The notes under the pieces were generated by a model. That model searched no databases and was not told the DNA's origin. It worked only from the letters and a program-made list of their open reading frames with translations. The position numbers were made by a program, and so were the translations under genes. Below, piece after piece: positions 1-9,107 of a stretch of 64,000 bases of DNA; within the stretch, counting starts at the first letter, position 1, and every line of letters begins with the position of its first letter. The stretch comes from Geobacter sp. UBA698 (GTDB lineage Bacteria; Desulfobacterota; Desulfuromonadia; Geobacterales; Pseudopelobacteraceae), in contig DBMM01000108.1 in assembly GCA_002298925.1 (NCBI GenBank), forward strand, positions 1-64,000, in the 5' to 3' direction.

Positions 1-543
1 GGGAATGCAGCCGAACAGCGCCAGCTCGGGCAGATGGGCGGCCATGACCCGGCGCAGCAGTTCGCCATGGGACGCTCCCCCCACATTGTTGAAGATCACC
101 CCGGCCAGCCTGACCCGGGGATCAAAGCGGGCAAAGCCAGCCACCAGGGCGGCCGCACTGGCGGCCATGCCGCGGGCGTTGACCACCAGCACCACCGGCA
201 CGCCGGTAATGGCGGCAATCTGGGCGCTGCTCCCCTCCATGGCTGAGCCCCCGATGCCGTCGTACAGTCCCATCACCCCTTCGATGACCGCCACATCGGC
301 ATTCCTGGCATGCAGCCCGAAGGTCTCGGAAACAAACGACGCCGGACACATCCAACCGTCCAGATTGAGGGAGGGGCGGGCTGCTGCCAGACGATGATAA
401 CCGGGATCGATGAAATCCGGCCCGCACTTGAAGGGGGCCAGCGACAGCCCCCGGCGACGCAGCGCCGCCATGATGGCCAGACTGAGCGTGGTCTTGCCGC
501 TGCCGCTCTGGGGAGCGGCTATCAAAAAACCGTGCCTTTTCAC
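1..543 (-). CDS. cbiA: Cobyrinate a,c-diamide synthase, 3' end outside window
   Basis: This is the N-terminal 181 codons of a CbiA/CobB-type enzyme, which uses ATP and glutamine to amidate the a and c side chains of cobyrinate in cobalamin synthesis. The P-loop ([10 protein letters not shown]) sits near residue 10. It is followed by [13 protein letters not shown] and [10 protein letters not shown], both typical of the family's N-terminal dethiobiotin-synthetase-like domain. The C-terminal glutaminase domain lies beyond the edge. The start is GTG at 543, which overlaps the tonB stop (GTGA), with AGGA about 9 bases upstream. Translational coupling to tonB fits cobalamin metabolism plus TonB-dependent corrinoid uptake, although no TonB-dependent receptor is visible here. 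Family assignment is strong; CbiA versus CobB (anaerobic versus aerobic pathway) cannot be decided from this part. Confidence 0.9.
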   Translation of the reverse strand, partial: MKRHGFLIAAPQSGSGKTTLSLAIMAALRRRGLSLAPFKCGPDFIDPGYHRLAAARPSLNLDGWMCPASFVSETFGLHARNADVAVIEGVMGLYDGIGGSAMEGSSAQIAAITGVPVVLVVNARGMAASAAALVAGFARFDPRVRLAGVIFNNVGGASHGELLRRVMAAHLPELALFGCIP

Positions 544-1427
544 CTCAGTGATTTCCTCGACAGACCGTACTGGAAGAACGCTATCAAGTGAAACTCCTCC
601 TTGTCATAGTTCCTGGGAAAAGCGCCCACCGGGCCGATCAGTTTAAGGGTGCGGAAGACTTCGTCATCCAGCACCCGGGCTCCGGAGCCTTCCAGCAGCT
701 GCACATGGATGATCTCCCCCTTGCGGTTGAAGGTGATCTTGACCGGCGTTATGCCTTCGATACCTGCTTTGGCGGCTTCCTGGGGATAGCGCCAGACCCC
801 GTAGACCGAGTTTTCGAAACGACGCAGAAACGAGCCGAACTGGATATCGTCCGTATTGAGAAACTTGGTGTCCCCTTCGGCGATGTCGCTCTCGAACTTG
901 CGGCGATAGCTTTCCTCCAGTCGGGCCATCTTGCCGGAATCGGGAAAGAGCTGCGGCTGGCTCGGCTGCGACGCAATCTGACGTTTGGGTTTCAGCAGGC
1001 TGGCTACGGACGATCCGGACGGCACCTGGTTTTCCCGACGTTCACTCGGCAGGGGTATGGCCGGTTTACCCGCCGGCTCCGCCGGGCGGGGTGCTGACTT
1101 CAGCGCCTGGCTCGGTTGCTGAAGCTGAGGGCGCACTGCCGGAGCAGCAGGTGTCGCTACAGCGCTGTCGCGGGCATTTCGCCCCCGGGGCGCCATCTCG
1201 CGTTCCACCTGTACCCGTCGATCCGAAAGACGCGGCGTCTTCTGCTGGCGGGGTATCTGCTGACTCTTGAGTTCCGGCATCTGCTGCAGGTCGATGAAGA
1301 CCGGCTCCTTGGGAGCAGGCTCTCTGGCCGGGGGCAGGTACCGCAGCAGGGCCAGCACTCCCAGGTGCAACAGGAGCGAGCAGAGCAGCAGATAGACGAA
1401 TGTTTTTTCGATATAGCGGTCAGACAT
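540..1427 (-). CDS. tonB: TonB family energy transducer
   Basis: A 295-residue TonB-like protein that would carry proton-motive energy from an ExbB/ExbD complex to outer-membrane receptors. It has one N-terminal signal anchor (about residues 9-28, [18 protein letters not shown]). A long Pro/Gln/Ala/Arg-rich periplasmic spacer covers about residues 35-170. The C-terminal TonB domain includes [15 protein letters not shown] and [20 protein letters not shown]. No exbB or exbD is nearby. It lies 33 bases after the TIM-barrel gene and overlaps cbiA by four bases, so it is probably part of the same operon. It could be devoted to vitamin B12 receptors, but that is inferred only from the cbiA neighbour. 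Confidence 0.85.
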   Translation of the reverse strand: MSDRYIEKTFVYLLLCSLLLHLGVLALLRYLPPAREPAPKEPVFIDLQQMPELKSQQIPRQQKTPRLSDRRVQVEREMAPRGRNARDSAVATPAAPAVRPQLQQPSQALKSAPRPAEPAGKPAIPLPSERRENQVPSGSSVASLLKPKRQIASQPSQPQLFPDSGKMARLEESYRRKFESDIAEGDTKFLNTDDIQFGSFLRRFENSVYGVWRYPQEAAKAGIEGITPVKITFNRKGEIIHVQLLEGSGARVLDDEVFRTLKLIGPVGAFPRNYDKEEFHLIAFFQYGLSRKSLR

Positions 1428-1460
1428 AGCGTTGTGGGCGAATGATGAGATCTTCCTGAA

Positions 1461-2306
1461 TCAGCCGGCCAACTGGATCGGTTCAAAGCTCTGGTCGTAG
1501 TCACGCACATGGTTGACCTGCTTGCCGGTCTCCGTGCGCAGGTACTCCAGAATCTCCCGCAGGCTTTCGATAATGACCTGCTCCCCTTTGGGGAATTCCG
1601 CCGGATTAAGCTCCAGCGTTACCGTATCCCGGTAATCGGTGTTGCGCAGGTGATTGAGAAAACGGGTCAGCGGCAGGACGCCGTGCCCCGGCAAGAGATG
1701 CTCGCGTCCATAGCCGTAGTCGGAAAAATGGATGTTCCTGATGCATCCGCTCTCGTAACAGAGGTAAAAGTCGTTGATGAAGTTGGTTTTGCCCGATCCC
1801 ATATGGGTGCAGTCAAAGGTCATGGCAAGGTTGCGATCCTTGAGAAAATCGATCATGCGTTGGGTGTTGGAAAGTATGTTCGGGTTGATCTTCAGCTTTC
1901 CGACCCAGGGCATGTTCTCCATGGCAACAATGACCTGACCGTTCAGCCCGATCTCTTGCTGGAAGTCATTGATGCTGTACAGCCAGCGCCAGAAGGCGAT
2001 CTCGAATCCCATCCACGAGGGGGGGTGAAAATTGACCAGGGGAACACCACACTCCGCCGCCACCTGGACACTGAGCTTGAGGGAATCAATCGGGCTGCCC
2101 CATCCCTCCAGTTGCATGAAAGGGGAATGGATGGAATGAATGGGAGCGATCGGCAGCAATGAATTGATCAGCCTGACCGGATCCTTTTTATGGAAAACCT
2201 GGTTGATGATCAGCTCGACACCATCAAAACCGGCCTCGACAGCAATTTCGAAGATCCTGGGTAAAGGCAGGAAAAAGATTGTTCCTGTCGAGAGGGAAAT
2301 CTGCAT
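1461..2306 (-). CDS. Sugar phosphate isomerase/epimerase-like TIM-barrel protein
   Basis: A 281-residue member of the xylose-isomerase-like / AP-endonuclease-2 TIM-barrel superfamily. It shows strand and metal-site signatures: AGFDGVELIIN near the N terminus, then HSPF, NFHPPSW, AMENMPW, TFDCTHMGSG and VTLELNP, where Glu, His and Asp could bind a divalent metal. Substrate unknown. The ATG at 2306 overlaps the upstream stop by one base (TGATG), so this start is preferred to an in-frame TTG six codons earlier. The gene sits between a DUF294 protein and tonB/cbiA. The superfamily includes epimerases, isomerases, dehydratases and nucleases, so function cannot be read from sequence alone. Confidence 0.75.
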   Translation of the reverse strand: MQISLSTGTIFFLPLPRIFEIAVEAGFDGVELIINQVFHKKDPVRLINSLLPIAPIHSIHSPFMQLEGWGSPIDSLKLSVQVAAECGVPLVNFHPPSWMGFEIAFWRWLYSINDFQQEIGLNGQVIVAMENMPWVGKLKINPNILSNTQRMIDFLKDRNLAMTFDCTHMGSGKTNFINDFYLCYESGCIRNIHFSDYGYGREHLLPGHGVLPLTRFLNHLRNTDYRDTVTLELNPAEFPKGEQVIIESLREILEYLRTETGKQVNHVRDYDQSFEPIQLAG

Positions 2307-3547
2307 CAGGCCTGCTCTTCCCAACTGCCAAAGGCGATGCCGACATGACGCTGGATCATGGCCACCGTCTCAAGACAGGCCTTGAAACGGTCCTGCTCTA
2401 CCCCATCCAGCATATTCAGATCGAGATAGAAGGCTGCCTGACCGCCCCATTCCGGTTGCAGGGCAGCCTCCCGCTTCAGGCGCAATTCACTGAAGAGGTG
2501 CCATGCCTCCAGCAGCCTCTCGGCCATTTCCACATCGATCGCCCCCCGGTTCAACAGTTCCCGGATGCGCCGCGGAGTACCGGAGGCACTGCCTCCCTTG
2601 ATCAGGTTCAGGACGCTGACAGCAGCCGACAGCGGCAACAGGGCGTGATCCAGCAGTCCGAACAGCCCCCGCTGGGGCCCTTTTTTCTCCAGACGCAGAC
2701 CGCCCATCAGGCCGATGCCGTTGGAGAGTTCGGTCACTCGAGCCACCATGTAGGCCAGCGCGGCCCTGCTCCGACTGAGCAGCAGCGTGCAGCTGTTCCT
2801 GAACTCGTCAGCCACTCCCTGCTCCGAATAAAGTGCCTGTTGGTTGGCCAGCCTGACGATGTCCCCCCCGGACAGTGCCCCGCCCTGTTCAAGCCCCAGG
2901 GAGAGCCGCTGCTGCCAGTCGGCCAAACTGCCCCGCCATTCGGGGTTGAGCGGGGTGATCTGCATGTCCAGACGCAGACCGGCTGTTTCGAAAGCGTCGT
3001 GCAGCATACGGCAGAAAGCAGCCACCAGCCGTTCCTGGGGAGTTTGTTCTTCGCCATGCACCATCACAAGCTGCAGGCGCCAGAAAGGTGTCAGTTCGTG
3101 GCAGGTGCCGACCCCCAGTGCGATAATCGCCAGCGGAGGCAGGTCGGAAGCGGGCGGACCCAGTTTCTCCCTGGCATGTGCGACCAGGGCTGCACACAGG
3201 GCTGAAACAAATTCATCGCTCAGCTGAAAGAAAGCCGACGATGAATGGTTCTGGCCAAAAAAGGCATAGTTTTCCGCGTAAAACTCTCCCAGCAGTACCT
3301 TTAACCGGTCAGGGGTGGCGGCCGCGGCGGCCTGAGCCGTCAAAGCGCGCAAACGGGCCAGACTGGCTTCATGCTCCACTGTCCGCCGCTCCAGTTCACT
3401 GACCGCCTCGCCAAAAAATTCCTCGGATTCGTCGGACAAGAGACTTTCGGTCCTTTTCAGCAGGTTCTGGCGGCAGGTTGCTGCAAAATCCCCCGCCGCC
3501 CTCCAGGCGGCAAAATCCTTCCCTTTTGAAACGATCACAATCGGCAT
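2306..3547 (-). CDS. DUF294-type nucleotidyltransferase-like protein with degenerate active site
   Basis: A 413-residue protein resembling the nucleotidyltransferase-like plus C-terminal part of DUF294 proteins (GlnD-like signalling proteins often beside sodium symporters). The C-terminal half keeps family landmarks: NPEWRGSLADWQQRL, a KKGPQRGLFGLLDHALLPLSAA segment and PRRIRELLNRGAID. At the expected nucleotidyltransferase motif (about residues 145-160), where family members have GS-x-x-R and an Asp-x-Asp, this protein reads LGVGTCHELTPFWRLQLV, lacking both acidic residues. CBS and cyclic-nucleotide domains are absent. The start at ATG 3547 overlaps the symporter stop (TAATG) and follows AGGAGG; an in-frame GTG five codons earlier would contain that ribosome site. 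Probably a non-catalytic regulatory partner of the symporter, which is inference. Confidence 0.7.
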   Translation of the reverse strand: MPIVIVSKGKDFAAWRAAGDFAATCRQNLLKRTESLLSDESEEFFGEAVSELERRTVEHEASLARLRALTAQAAAAATPDRLKVLLGEFYAENYAFFGQNHSSSAFFQLSDEFVSALCAALVAHAREKLGPPASDLPPLAIIALGVGTCHELTPFWRLQLVMVHGEEQTPQERLVAAFCRMLHDAFETAGLRLDMQITPLNPEWRGSLADWQQRLSLGLEQGGALSGGDIVRLANQQALYSEQGVADEFRNSCTLLLSRSRAALAYMVARVTELSNGIGLMGGLRLEKKGPQRGLFGLLDHALLPLSAAVSVLNLIKGGSASGTPRRIRELLNRGAIDVEMAERLLEAWHLFSELRLKREAALQPEWGGQAAFYLDLNMLDGVEQDRFKACLETVAMIQRHVGIAFGSWEEQA

Positions 3548-5079
3548 TAATCCTCCTGACACTCATGCACGTTGCGGCTCAGGAAAGTACGGATTTCTAT
3601 AGAGGGGGGAGCCGTCAGAAGCGAAACCGTGATCATGATGGCAACCACCAGCGGTGCTCCCAGGAAGGCGGAAGAGGTAACCGGCAGCAGCTTGGCCAGC
3701 AAGGGAACTGAATTTCCCAGCAGCAGCGGTAAGGCGGTGATCAGCACTCCGGCCAGCATGCCGCTGATAACCCCGGCGGCATTGGCCCGCCCCCACCAGA
3801 TGCCCAGCAGGAAAGCCGGGAAGATGGTGTTGCCGGCCAAAGCAAAAGCCAGGGCGGCGATCTCGGCAATCATCATGGTGGTTGGCTGCAGGGCCAGAGC
3901 CAATGACACCAGGGCCAGCAGCGGGAAAAACCCCTTGGCAGCGTAAACCTTGTCGGTTTCCGTGGCATTCGGCCGGATCAGGCGCGGGTAAAGGTCGTAA
4001 GAGAACGAGGCGGCGCCGGTCAACAGCAGGCTGGCCACGGTGTAAAAGGCGGCGCTGATGCCGCCGGCCGCCAGAAGACCGGTCACCCACATAGGCAGGC
4101 CGCCATGTTGGGCAGCGGATAGTACCGCCATGTCGGCCATGGCCGGGTTGGCCAGGTCAAAGGGGATACCGGCCCGCGCTTCGAACAGACGCGCCAACAC
4201 GCCGTAGGCCGGGGCCGACCAGTAGATCAGGGCGATAAAGAACAGCCCCCAGACCAGGCCCCAGCGGGCATCGCGGATGCCGGGCACCATGTAGAAGCGT
4301 GACAGCACATGGGGCAGGCCGGCCGTACCGAACATGAGCGAGAAACAGACGGCCATCCAGGCAAACAGGGAATCACCGGCAAAGGGCTGGGCCCAGGCAA
4401 AGCCGAACTGCTGCTGCAGATCGGTGATGGCCGACCCGTAGCCGATTTGGGGCAAAAGCCAGAAATATCCCAGTTTGCGCGTCAGCAGCATCAGCGGCAG
4501 GATGAAGGCTATGATCAGCGTGAAATACTGCAGTTTCTGGTTGCGGGCCACCCCCAGGGTGCCGGATACGATCACGAAGCCCACCACCAGCGCGGCGCCG
4601 ATGATCACGGCCGGGATGTAGGCGATACCGAACAGCCACGACACCAGCAGGGCAATGCCGCGGAACTGGGCCACGCTGTAGATGACCGTAATCAAGATGG
4701 CAATCACGGCGGCCACGGTGCGGGCCGCTTCCGATTCGTAGCGGAAGGCGACAAAATCCGGGGCGGTATACTTGCCGAAACGGCGGATCTGGGTAGCCAT
4801 CAGCACCAGCAGCAGCACATAGCCGCCGGTCCAACCCACCACAAAGGCCATGGCAAAATAGCCCTTGAGATAGAACATGCCGGCCAACCCCAGAAAACTG
4901 GCCGCACTCATCCAGTTGCTGGCAATGGCCGCGCCGATGCCGACCCGGCCGACATACCCGCCGGCAAATCCGTACTCCGTGGCCTGACGACCCCGGGAGC
5001 GCAAACCCGAGATGGCCAGCAGGGCCAGCAGGCCGGCCACAATGGCCAGGGGCAGCAGTTGTACCGTTGAAGCGAACAT
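3547..5079 (-). CDS. Sodium:solute symporter, acetate permease-like large subunit
   Basis: A 510-residue polytopic membrane protein of the SSS family (ActP/DctA-like monocarboxylate symporters). About 13 hydrophobic segments are readable. Conserved text includes GIGAAIASNWMSAASFLG near the N terminus and MFGTAGLPHVLSRFY in the middle. The start at ATG 5079 was chosen because GGGAGA lies at good distance and the stop of the preceding small-subunit gene is one base upstream; the frame stays open 33 codons further but without homology-like sequence. It is paired with a DUF4212-type small subunit upstream and a DUF294 protein downstream, an arrangement known for two-component sodium symporters. 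Substrate is probably a short carboxylate such as acetate, not proven. Confidence 0.85.
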   Translation of the reverse strand: MFASTVQLLPLAIVAGLLALLAISGLRSRGRQATEYGFAGGYVGRVGIGAAIASNWMSAASFLGLAGMFYLKGYFAMAFVVGWTGGYVLLLVLMATQIRRFGKYTAPDFVAFRYESEAARTVAAVIAILITVIYSVAQFRGIALLVSWLFGIAYIPAVIIGAALVVGFVIVSGTLGVARNQKLQYFTLIIAFILPLMLLTRKLGYFWLLPQIGYGSAITDLQQQFGFAWAQPFAGDSLFAWMAVCFSLMFGTAGLPHVLSRFYMVPGIRDARWGLVWGLFFIALIYWSAPAYGVLARLFEARAGIPFDLANPAMADMAVLSAAQHGGLPMWVTGLLAAGGISAAFYTVASLLLTGAASFSYDLYPRLIRPNATETDKVYAAKGFFPLLALVSLALALQPTTMMIAEIAALAFALAGNTIFPAFLLGIWWGRANAAGVISGMLAGVLITALPLLLGNSVPLLAKLLPVTSSAFLGAPLVVAIMITVSLLTAPPSIEIRTFLSRNVHECQED

Positions 5080-5080
5080 G

Positions 5081-5425
5081 TTACGTCTCCCTGCCCGGAT
5101 CATTGCGGGCCCGGAATCGCAGGGAGCCGTCCAGGTTTTGGCGGGCATGGCGGTCCATCCAGACATTGAACAGCACACACAGAATAATGAACCAGAATGG
5201 CAAAAAATGGCCGGTCAGCCAAAACGGCATCGGCAGATTGAAGAAGGTATAGGCGGACAGGAAAGCGCCCAGCCTGGTGGAGGCGAGCAGATACACGAAA
5301 CCCTGGGAACCGGCGACAGCCAGCAGCCACCCGGCCAGCACCAGCACGATCAGCCGGATTTCGCGTTTCATGGACCCGCCCCGGGGTTTGAAAAAATTTA
5401 CGTCGACCGGCTCAGACTTCGGCAT
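5081..5425 (-). CDS. DUF4212-like sodium symporter small subunit
   Basis: A 114-residue inner-membrane protein with two transmembrane helices (about residues 25-45 and 63-85). FFNLPMPFWLTGHFLPFWF and a following VWMDRHARQN are typical of the small subunit encoded just before SSS symporters. It would associate with the large subunit at 3547-5079. Two ATG codons two apart are possible. The inner one (5425) has a GGGAG eight bases away and is used here, whereas the outer one (5431) is too close. The stop is one base from the symporter start, so the pair is likely translated together. Confidence 0.7.
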   Translation of the reverse strand: MPKSEPVDVNFFKPRGGSMKREIRLIVLVLAGWLLAVAGSQGFVYLLASTRLGAFLSAYTFFNLPMPFWLTGHFLPFWFIILCVLFNVWMDRHARQNLDGSLRFRARNDPGRET

Positions 5426-5495
5426 TGGCATTTCTCCCTGACATAGGTCACCCTGCAATCCGAACGTTTCTTACGGCACGATCAGGCTCCGGAGC

Positions 5496-6113
5496 TCAGG
5501 ACTTACGGTAGTGAACGAAGTAGATCCGCTTTCCTTCGGCCATAAACTTGAGCATGTATTTGGAGAGCGGATATCCTTCCAGCTCGTGACGGTAGAGATC
5601 CGGTGCCAGAACATTTTCTAAGCCGGGCACTTCAGGCATCAGCCGGCCGACATCCGTGCCGTAATCGTCAAAATCGGTGGCAAAGTGGAAATTCGCCCCG
5701 GGTTGCAGATAGTCGGACAGGAAACCGACAAACTCGCTGTTGACCAGTCTGCGCTTGCGATGGCGCAGCTTGGGCCAAGGATCGGGACAGTTGATGATCA
5801 CCGCCCGCAGCGACCGGTGCGGGATGCAGCGCACCATGAACCCGCGGGCTTCATCCCGCACCACGCGCACATTGTCCAGCTCAAGCTTGTCGATACGCTT
5901 GCAGGTTTTGATGCACCCTTTATTGTAATAGTCGATGGCAATAAAATTCCAGTCCGGATGCAGTACCGCCATCTGGGCCATGAAGTCGCCAACACCGCTG
6001 CCGATCTCCACTGCCAGCGGTTTGTCATTGCCAAAGATCTGCCGCCAGTCCGGCATGGTCGCCAGCTGTTCGGCTTGGATAAATCGGGGGGAAACAATCG
6101 GAATCAGGTTCAC
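5496..6113 (-). CDS. trmB: tRNA (guanine-N7-)-methyltransferase
   Basis: A 205-residue TrmB homologue that methylates G46 of tRNA with S-adenosylmethionine. The SAM-binding motif [15 protein letters not shown] is near residues 34-48, and the family signature [18 protein letters not shown] near residues 107-124 contains the catalytic Asp. [11 protein letters not shown] follows. Length is normal for bacteria. The start is GTG at 6113 with GAGG nine bases upstream. The gene stands between the symporter operon and a divergently transcribed small membrane protein and is probably a single transcription unit. Confidence 0.93.
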   Translation of the reverse strand: MNLIPIVSPRFIQAEQLATMPDWRQIFGNDKPLAVEIGSGVGDFMAQMAVLHPDWNFIAIDYYNKGCIKTCKRIDKLELDNVRVVRDEARGFMVRCIPHRSLRAVIINCPDPWPKLRHRKRRLVNSEFVGFLSDYLQPGANFHFATDFDDYGTDVGRLMPEVPGLENVLAPDLYRHELEGYPLSKYMLKFMAEGKRIYFVHYRKS

Positions 6114-6314
6114 AGAATTGGCCTCTTGAATATGGATAATTTACCGAAAATAGCACAAGTCATGGCGACAATCACCGCTTTTTCATAACGCCTGCAAAAA
6201 ACGCGGTCCGAACGGTGTTCCTCCTGCAGTGCACTGCCAAGCTACTTTTAACCTTAACATTTACCTGACGCTGTGCTAGGTTAGGAAGTTGCGTTACATT
6301 ACGGGGAAGGCGAT

Positions 6315-6596
6315 ATGGAAATTTTCGGCGGTTTCATGGTAATGATGAGCATCCTCGGCTTCTTCCTGGCGATAATCTGGCTGATCATGCCGTTTGTCGT
6401 ATTCACCATCAAGGGAAAGCTGGACAGGACCCTGGATGTACTGGAGGGTATCGACAAGCGCCTGACAGCCATCGAATCTCAGCTGGCGAATCCTGGCAAC
6501 AAAGGTCACGGAGTGCCGTCGGGAAATGCTCCCGACAGCCCCTTGAGATCCGCTGATGATGGCGGCCAGGCGGCACAGGCCGTGACGCCTGCCTGA
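6315..6596 (+). CDS. Small single-pass membrane protein with coiled coil
   Basis: A 93-residue protein of unknown function. One strongly hydrophobic helix occupies about residues 5-33. It is followed by a short amphipathic stretch (KGKLDRTLDVLEGIDKRL) that may form a coiled coil, then a disordered Gly/Ala/Ser-rich tail. GGGGAAGG lies four to five bases before the ATG, so expression is likely. It ends 51 bases before fabI on the same strand. No family name is recognised; the layout resembles small scaffold or YtzB-like membrane peptides, but no function is claimed. Confidence 0.6.
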   Translation: MEIFGGFMVMMSILGFFLAIIWLIMPFVVFTIKGKLDRTLDVLEGIDKRLTAIESQLANPGNKGHGVPSGNAPDSPLRSADDGGQAAQAVTPA

Positions 6597-6647
6597 ACGG
6601 ACCTGCCACCCGCACTGACAAACATAATTAACCGGAGGTTTTACATA

Positions 6648-7415
6648 ATGCTGCTGCAGGGCAAAAAAACACTGATCTTCGGTGTTGCAAATGACAAAAG
6701 CATTGCCTGGGCCATAGCCCGCGCATTCCATGAGCAGGGAGCCGAACTGGCAATTACCTACGCCGGAGAGGCACTTGAGAAGAGAGTGCGCCCCCTGGCG
6801 GAATCTGTAAACGCCGCCGTCATCATCCCCTGCAACGTCACCAGCGACGACGAGATCAAGGGCGTCTTCAGCGAACTGGCCAAGATCTGGGACGGCGTCG
6901 ATATCATTATCCATGCCGTCGCCTTTGCCAACAAGGATGAACTTAAAGGCACCATCATCAACACCACCCGCGAGGGATTCACCACCGCCATGGATATCAG
7001 CGTTTACTCCTTTCTCGGCATCATGAAAGAAGCCATGCCAATGATGCAGGGGCGCAACGCCGCCGCGCTTACACTCAGCTACTATGGAGCGGTCAAGGTT
7101 TTCCCCGGCTACAACGTCATGGGAGTCGCCAAGGCGGCCCTGGAGGCTTCGGTGCGCTATCTGGCCGAGGCGCTGGGCCCCGAAGGCATCCGCGTCAACG
7201 GCATCTCCGCCGGCCCCATCCGCACCCTGGCCGCCTCCGGCGTGGGAGGCTTCACCCAGATCCTCAACCATGTGGAGGCCAAGGCGCCCTTGCGCCGCAA
7301 CATCACCCAGGAGGATGTGGCCCGCTCGGCGGTCTACCTCTGCAGCGATCTGGCCAGCGGCGTGTGCGGCGAAGTACACTACGTGGACGGCGGCTACAAC
7401 GTAATCGGCATCTAA
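6648..7415 (+). CDS. fabI: Enoyl-[acyl-carrier-protein] reductase (NADH), FabI type
   Basis: A 255-residue short-chain dehydrogenase family enzyme that performs the last reduction in each round of fatty-acid elongation. The FabI-type nucleotide motif (FGVANDKSIAWAIA) is at about residues 9-22. The catalytic pair is in YGAVKVFPGYNVMGVAKAALE, with Tyr and Lys spaced six apart as in FabI, followed by RVNGISAGPIRTLAASG. It is full length, and GGAGG lies nine bases upstream of the ATG. hflX follows after 15 bases, suggesting cotranscription. The triclosan-sensitive class is expected but was not checked residue by residue. Confidence 0.95.
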   Translation: MLLQGKKTLIFGVANDKSIAWAIARAFHEQGAELAITYAGEALEKRVRPLAESVNAAVIIPCNVTSDDEIKGVFSELAKIWDGVDIIIHAVAFANKDELKGTIINTTREGFTTAMDISVYSFLGIMKEAMPMMQGRNAAALTLSYYGAVKVFPGYNVMGVAKAALEASVRYLAEALGPEGIRVNGISAGPIRTLAASGVGGFTQILNHVEAKAPLRRNITQEDVARSAVYLCSDLASGVCGEVHYVDGGYNVIGI

Positions 7416-7430
7416 CCCCGGAGTCTTCCC

Positions 7431-9107
7431 ATTAAAGAACCGCTAGGCAATCTCTCAGGTTTGAAATCCAGTCAGATCCAGGCGCTGGAGCGGCTCTACC
7501 GCAGGCGCGTCCCGACGGTAGAGTTCTGCAGTCAGGAACTGGCCGCCCGCCTGGTTGAACTCTCCCAGGACATCCGCCGCCAGATCGGCATCCTCGTCAA
7601 CCGGACCGGCATGGTGGAATATGTCATCGTCGGCGATGAAAAGGGGTTGGTCATTCCTGACCTGCACGACTACCCCCTGGGCAAGCGCCCCCTGCGCGGC
7701 CTGCGCCTGATTCACACCCACCTCAAGAACGAGCAGATCAGCGAGGACGACCTGACCGACCTGTCGCTGCTACGGCTGGACCTGCTGGCCACCCTGCTCT
7801 TCACTCCCGGACGGGGCCAGCTGACGGCCCAGCTGGCCTGGCTCTCCCCGGCAGCCAGCGGACCCGCCGCCATCACCAATCCGGTCACACCGTTTGAACG
7901 GGTTGATCTGGACTGCAACCACTTCTTCGACGAACTGGAAGCGGACCTGGAAAAGGCGATGCGCGGCGCTGTCCACACGGTTGATGCCCTGGAGCGGGCC
8001 ATCCTGATCTCGGTCACCGTTTCCGGCACGCGCCAGGAAGCGGAGGACTCCATGGTCGAACTGAGGGAACTGGCCCGAACGGCCCGGGTCGAGGCGCTGG
8101 ACGAATTCATCCAGCGGCCGCGCAGCCTCAATCCCCGCTTTGTCATGGGCGAAGGCAAGATGCGTGACGTGGTCATCCGCGCCCTGCAGCGCGGCGCCAC
8201 CATGCTGATCTTCGACCAGGAGCTGACTCCGGCCCAGATCCGCTCCATCTCGGCCATGACCGAGCTGAAAGTAATTGACCGCAGCCAGCTGATTCTGGAT
8301 ATCTTTGCCCGCCGCGCCAAATCGCTGGACGGCAAGGTCCAGGTGGAACTGGCCCAGTTGAAATACCTGTTGCCGCGCCTGACCGGCCGTGGCGTGCAGA
8401 TGTCCCGGCTGATGGGCGGCATCGGCGGACGCGGACCGGGCGAAACCAAGCTGGAAGTCGACCGCCGTCGCATCCGTGACCGCATCGCCAGCCTGGAGCG
8501 TGAACTGAAGGAACTCTCCCGCGGCCGTGACCAGCGCCGGCGCCAGCGGGTCAAGGCCGGCGTGCCGATCATATCAATTGTCGGCTACACCAATGCCGGC
8601 AAATCGACTCTGCTGAACGCCCTGACCCAAAGCGAGGTATTCACCGAAGACCTGCTCTTCGCCACCCTGGACACCTCCACCCGCCGGCTGCGCTTCCCCC
8701 GTGAGCGGGAAGTGATCATCACCGACACGGTCGGTTTTATCCGTTCCCTGCCGAAATCCCTGTTGGGAGCCTTCAAGGCCACCCTGGAGGAGATGCGCGA
8801 CGCAGACTTGCTGCTGCATGTGGTGGATGCCTCCAACCCCCGCTTCGAAGCCCAGATCAGCCAGGTGGAGCAGATCCTGCAAGAACTGGAACTCGGCGAC
8901 AAGCAGCAACTGCTGGTGTTCAACAAGTCAGACCTGTTGACCGACCTGAGAAAAAACGACACCATCGCCTTCCTCAAGGTGCGCCAGATTGCCCGCAGCC
9001 GGGGCGGCATCATGGTTTCGGCCCGCGACCGCAAGAGCCTGACACCACTGTTAAACGAGCTGCAGCGCCGCTTCTGGGCCGATGAGACGGACCTGCTCAT
9101 TGATTGA
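7431..9107 (+). CDS. hflX: Ribosome-associated GTPase HflX, probable ATT start
   Basis: A GTPase that binds and splits stalled or heat-damaged 70S ribosomes. It has the long N-terminal extension seen in many deltaproteobacteria, then the HflX domain with GGIGGRGPGETKLEVDRRRI, then the G domain (GYTNAGKSTLLNAL, DTVGFI, NKSD). The first conventional start is TTG at 7461, but it has no ribosome site. In frame upstream, KEPLGNLSGLKSSQ continues the family's usual N-terminal motif. The only candidate initiator there is ATT at 7431, with GGAG seven bases before it. The fabI stop is in the same frame at 7413. Length is 558 residues from ATT and 548 from TTG. Confidence 0.9.
   Translation: MKEPLGNLSGLKSSQIQALERLYRRRVPTVEFCSQELAARLVELSQDIRRQIGILVNRTGMVEYVIVGDEKGLVIPDLHDYPLGKRPLRGLRLIHTHLKNEQISEDDLTDLSLLRLDLLATLLFTPGRGQLTAQLAWLSPAASGPAAITNPVTPFERVDLDCNHFFDELEADLEKAMRGAVHTVDALERAILISVTVSGTRQEAEDSMVELRELARTARVEALDEFIQRPRSLNPRFVMGEGKMRDVVIRALQRGATMLIFDQELTPAQIRSISAMTELKVIDRSQLILDIFARRAKSLDGKVQVELAQLKYLLPRLTGRGVQMSRLMGGIGGRGPGETKLEVDRRRIRDRIASLERELKELSRGRDQRRRQRVKAGVPIISIVGYTNAGKSTLLNALTQSEVFTEDLLFATLDTSTRRLRFPREREVIITDTVGFIRSLPKSLLGAFKATLEEMRDADLLLHVVDASNPRFEAQISQVEQILQELELGDKQQLLVFNKSDLLTDLRKNDTIAFLKVRQIARSRGGIMVSARDRKSLTPLLNELQRRFWADETDLLID

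Noticed and set aside
4309..5070. Long open frame antisense to the sodium symporter gene
   Set aside because: Its predicted protein is low-complexity Gln/His/Gly-rich, as expected from the antisense frame of a GC-rich gene, and it has no ribosome site or motif.
6294..7379. A 361-codon open frame opposite fabI
   Set aside because: fabI on the plus strand has all family motifs. The opposite frame has no recognisable domain and is a codon-bias shadow.
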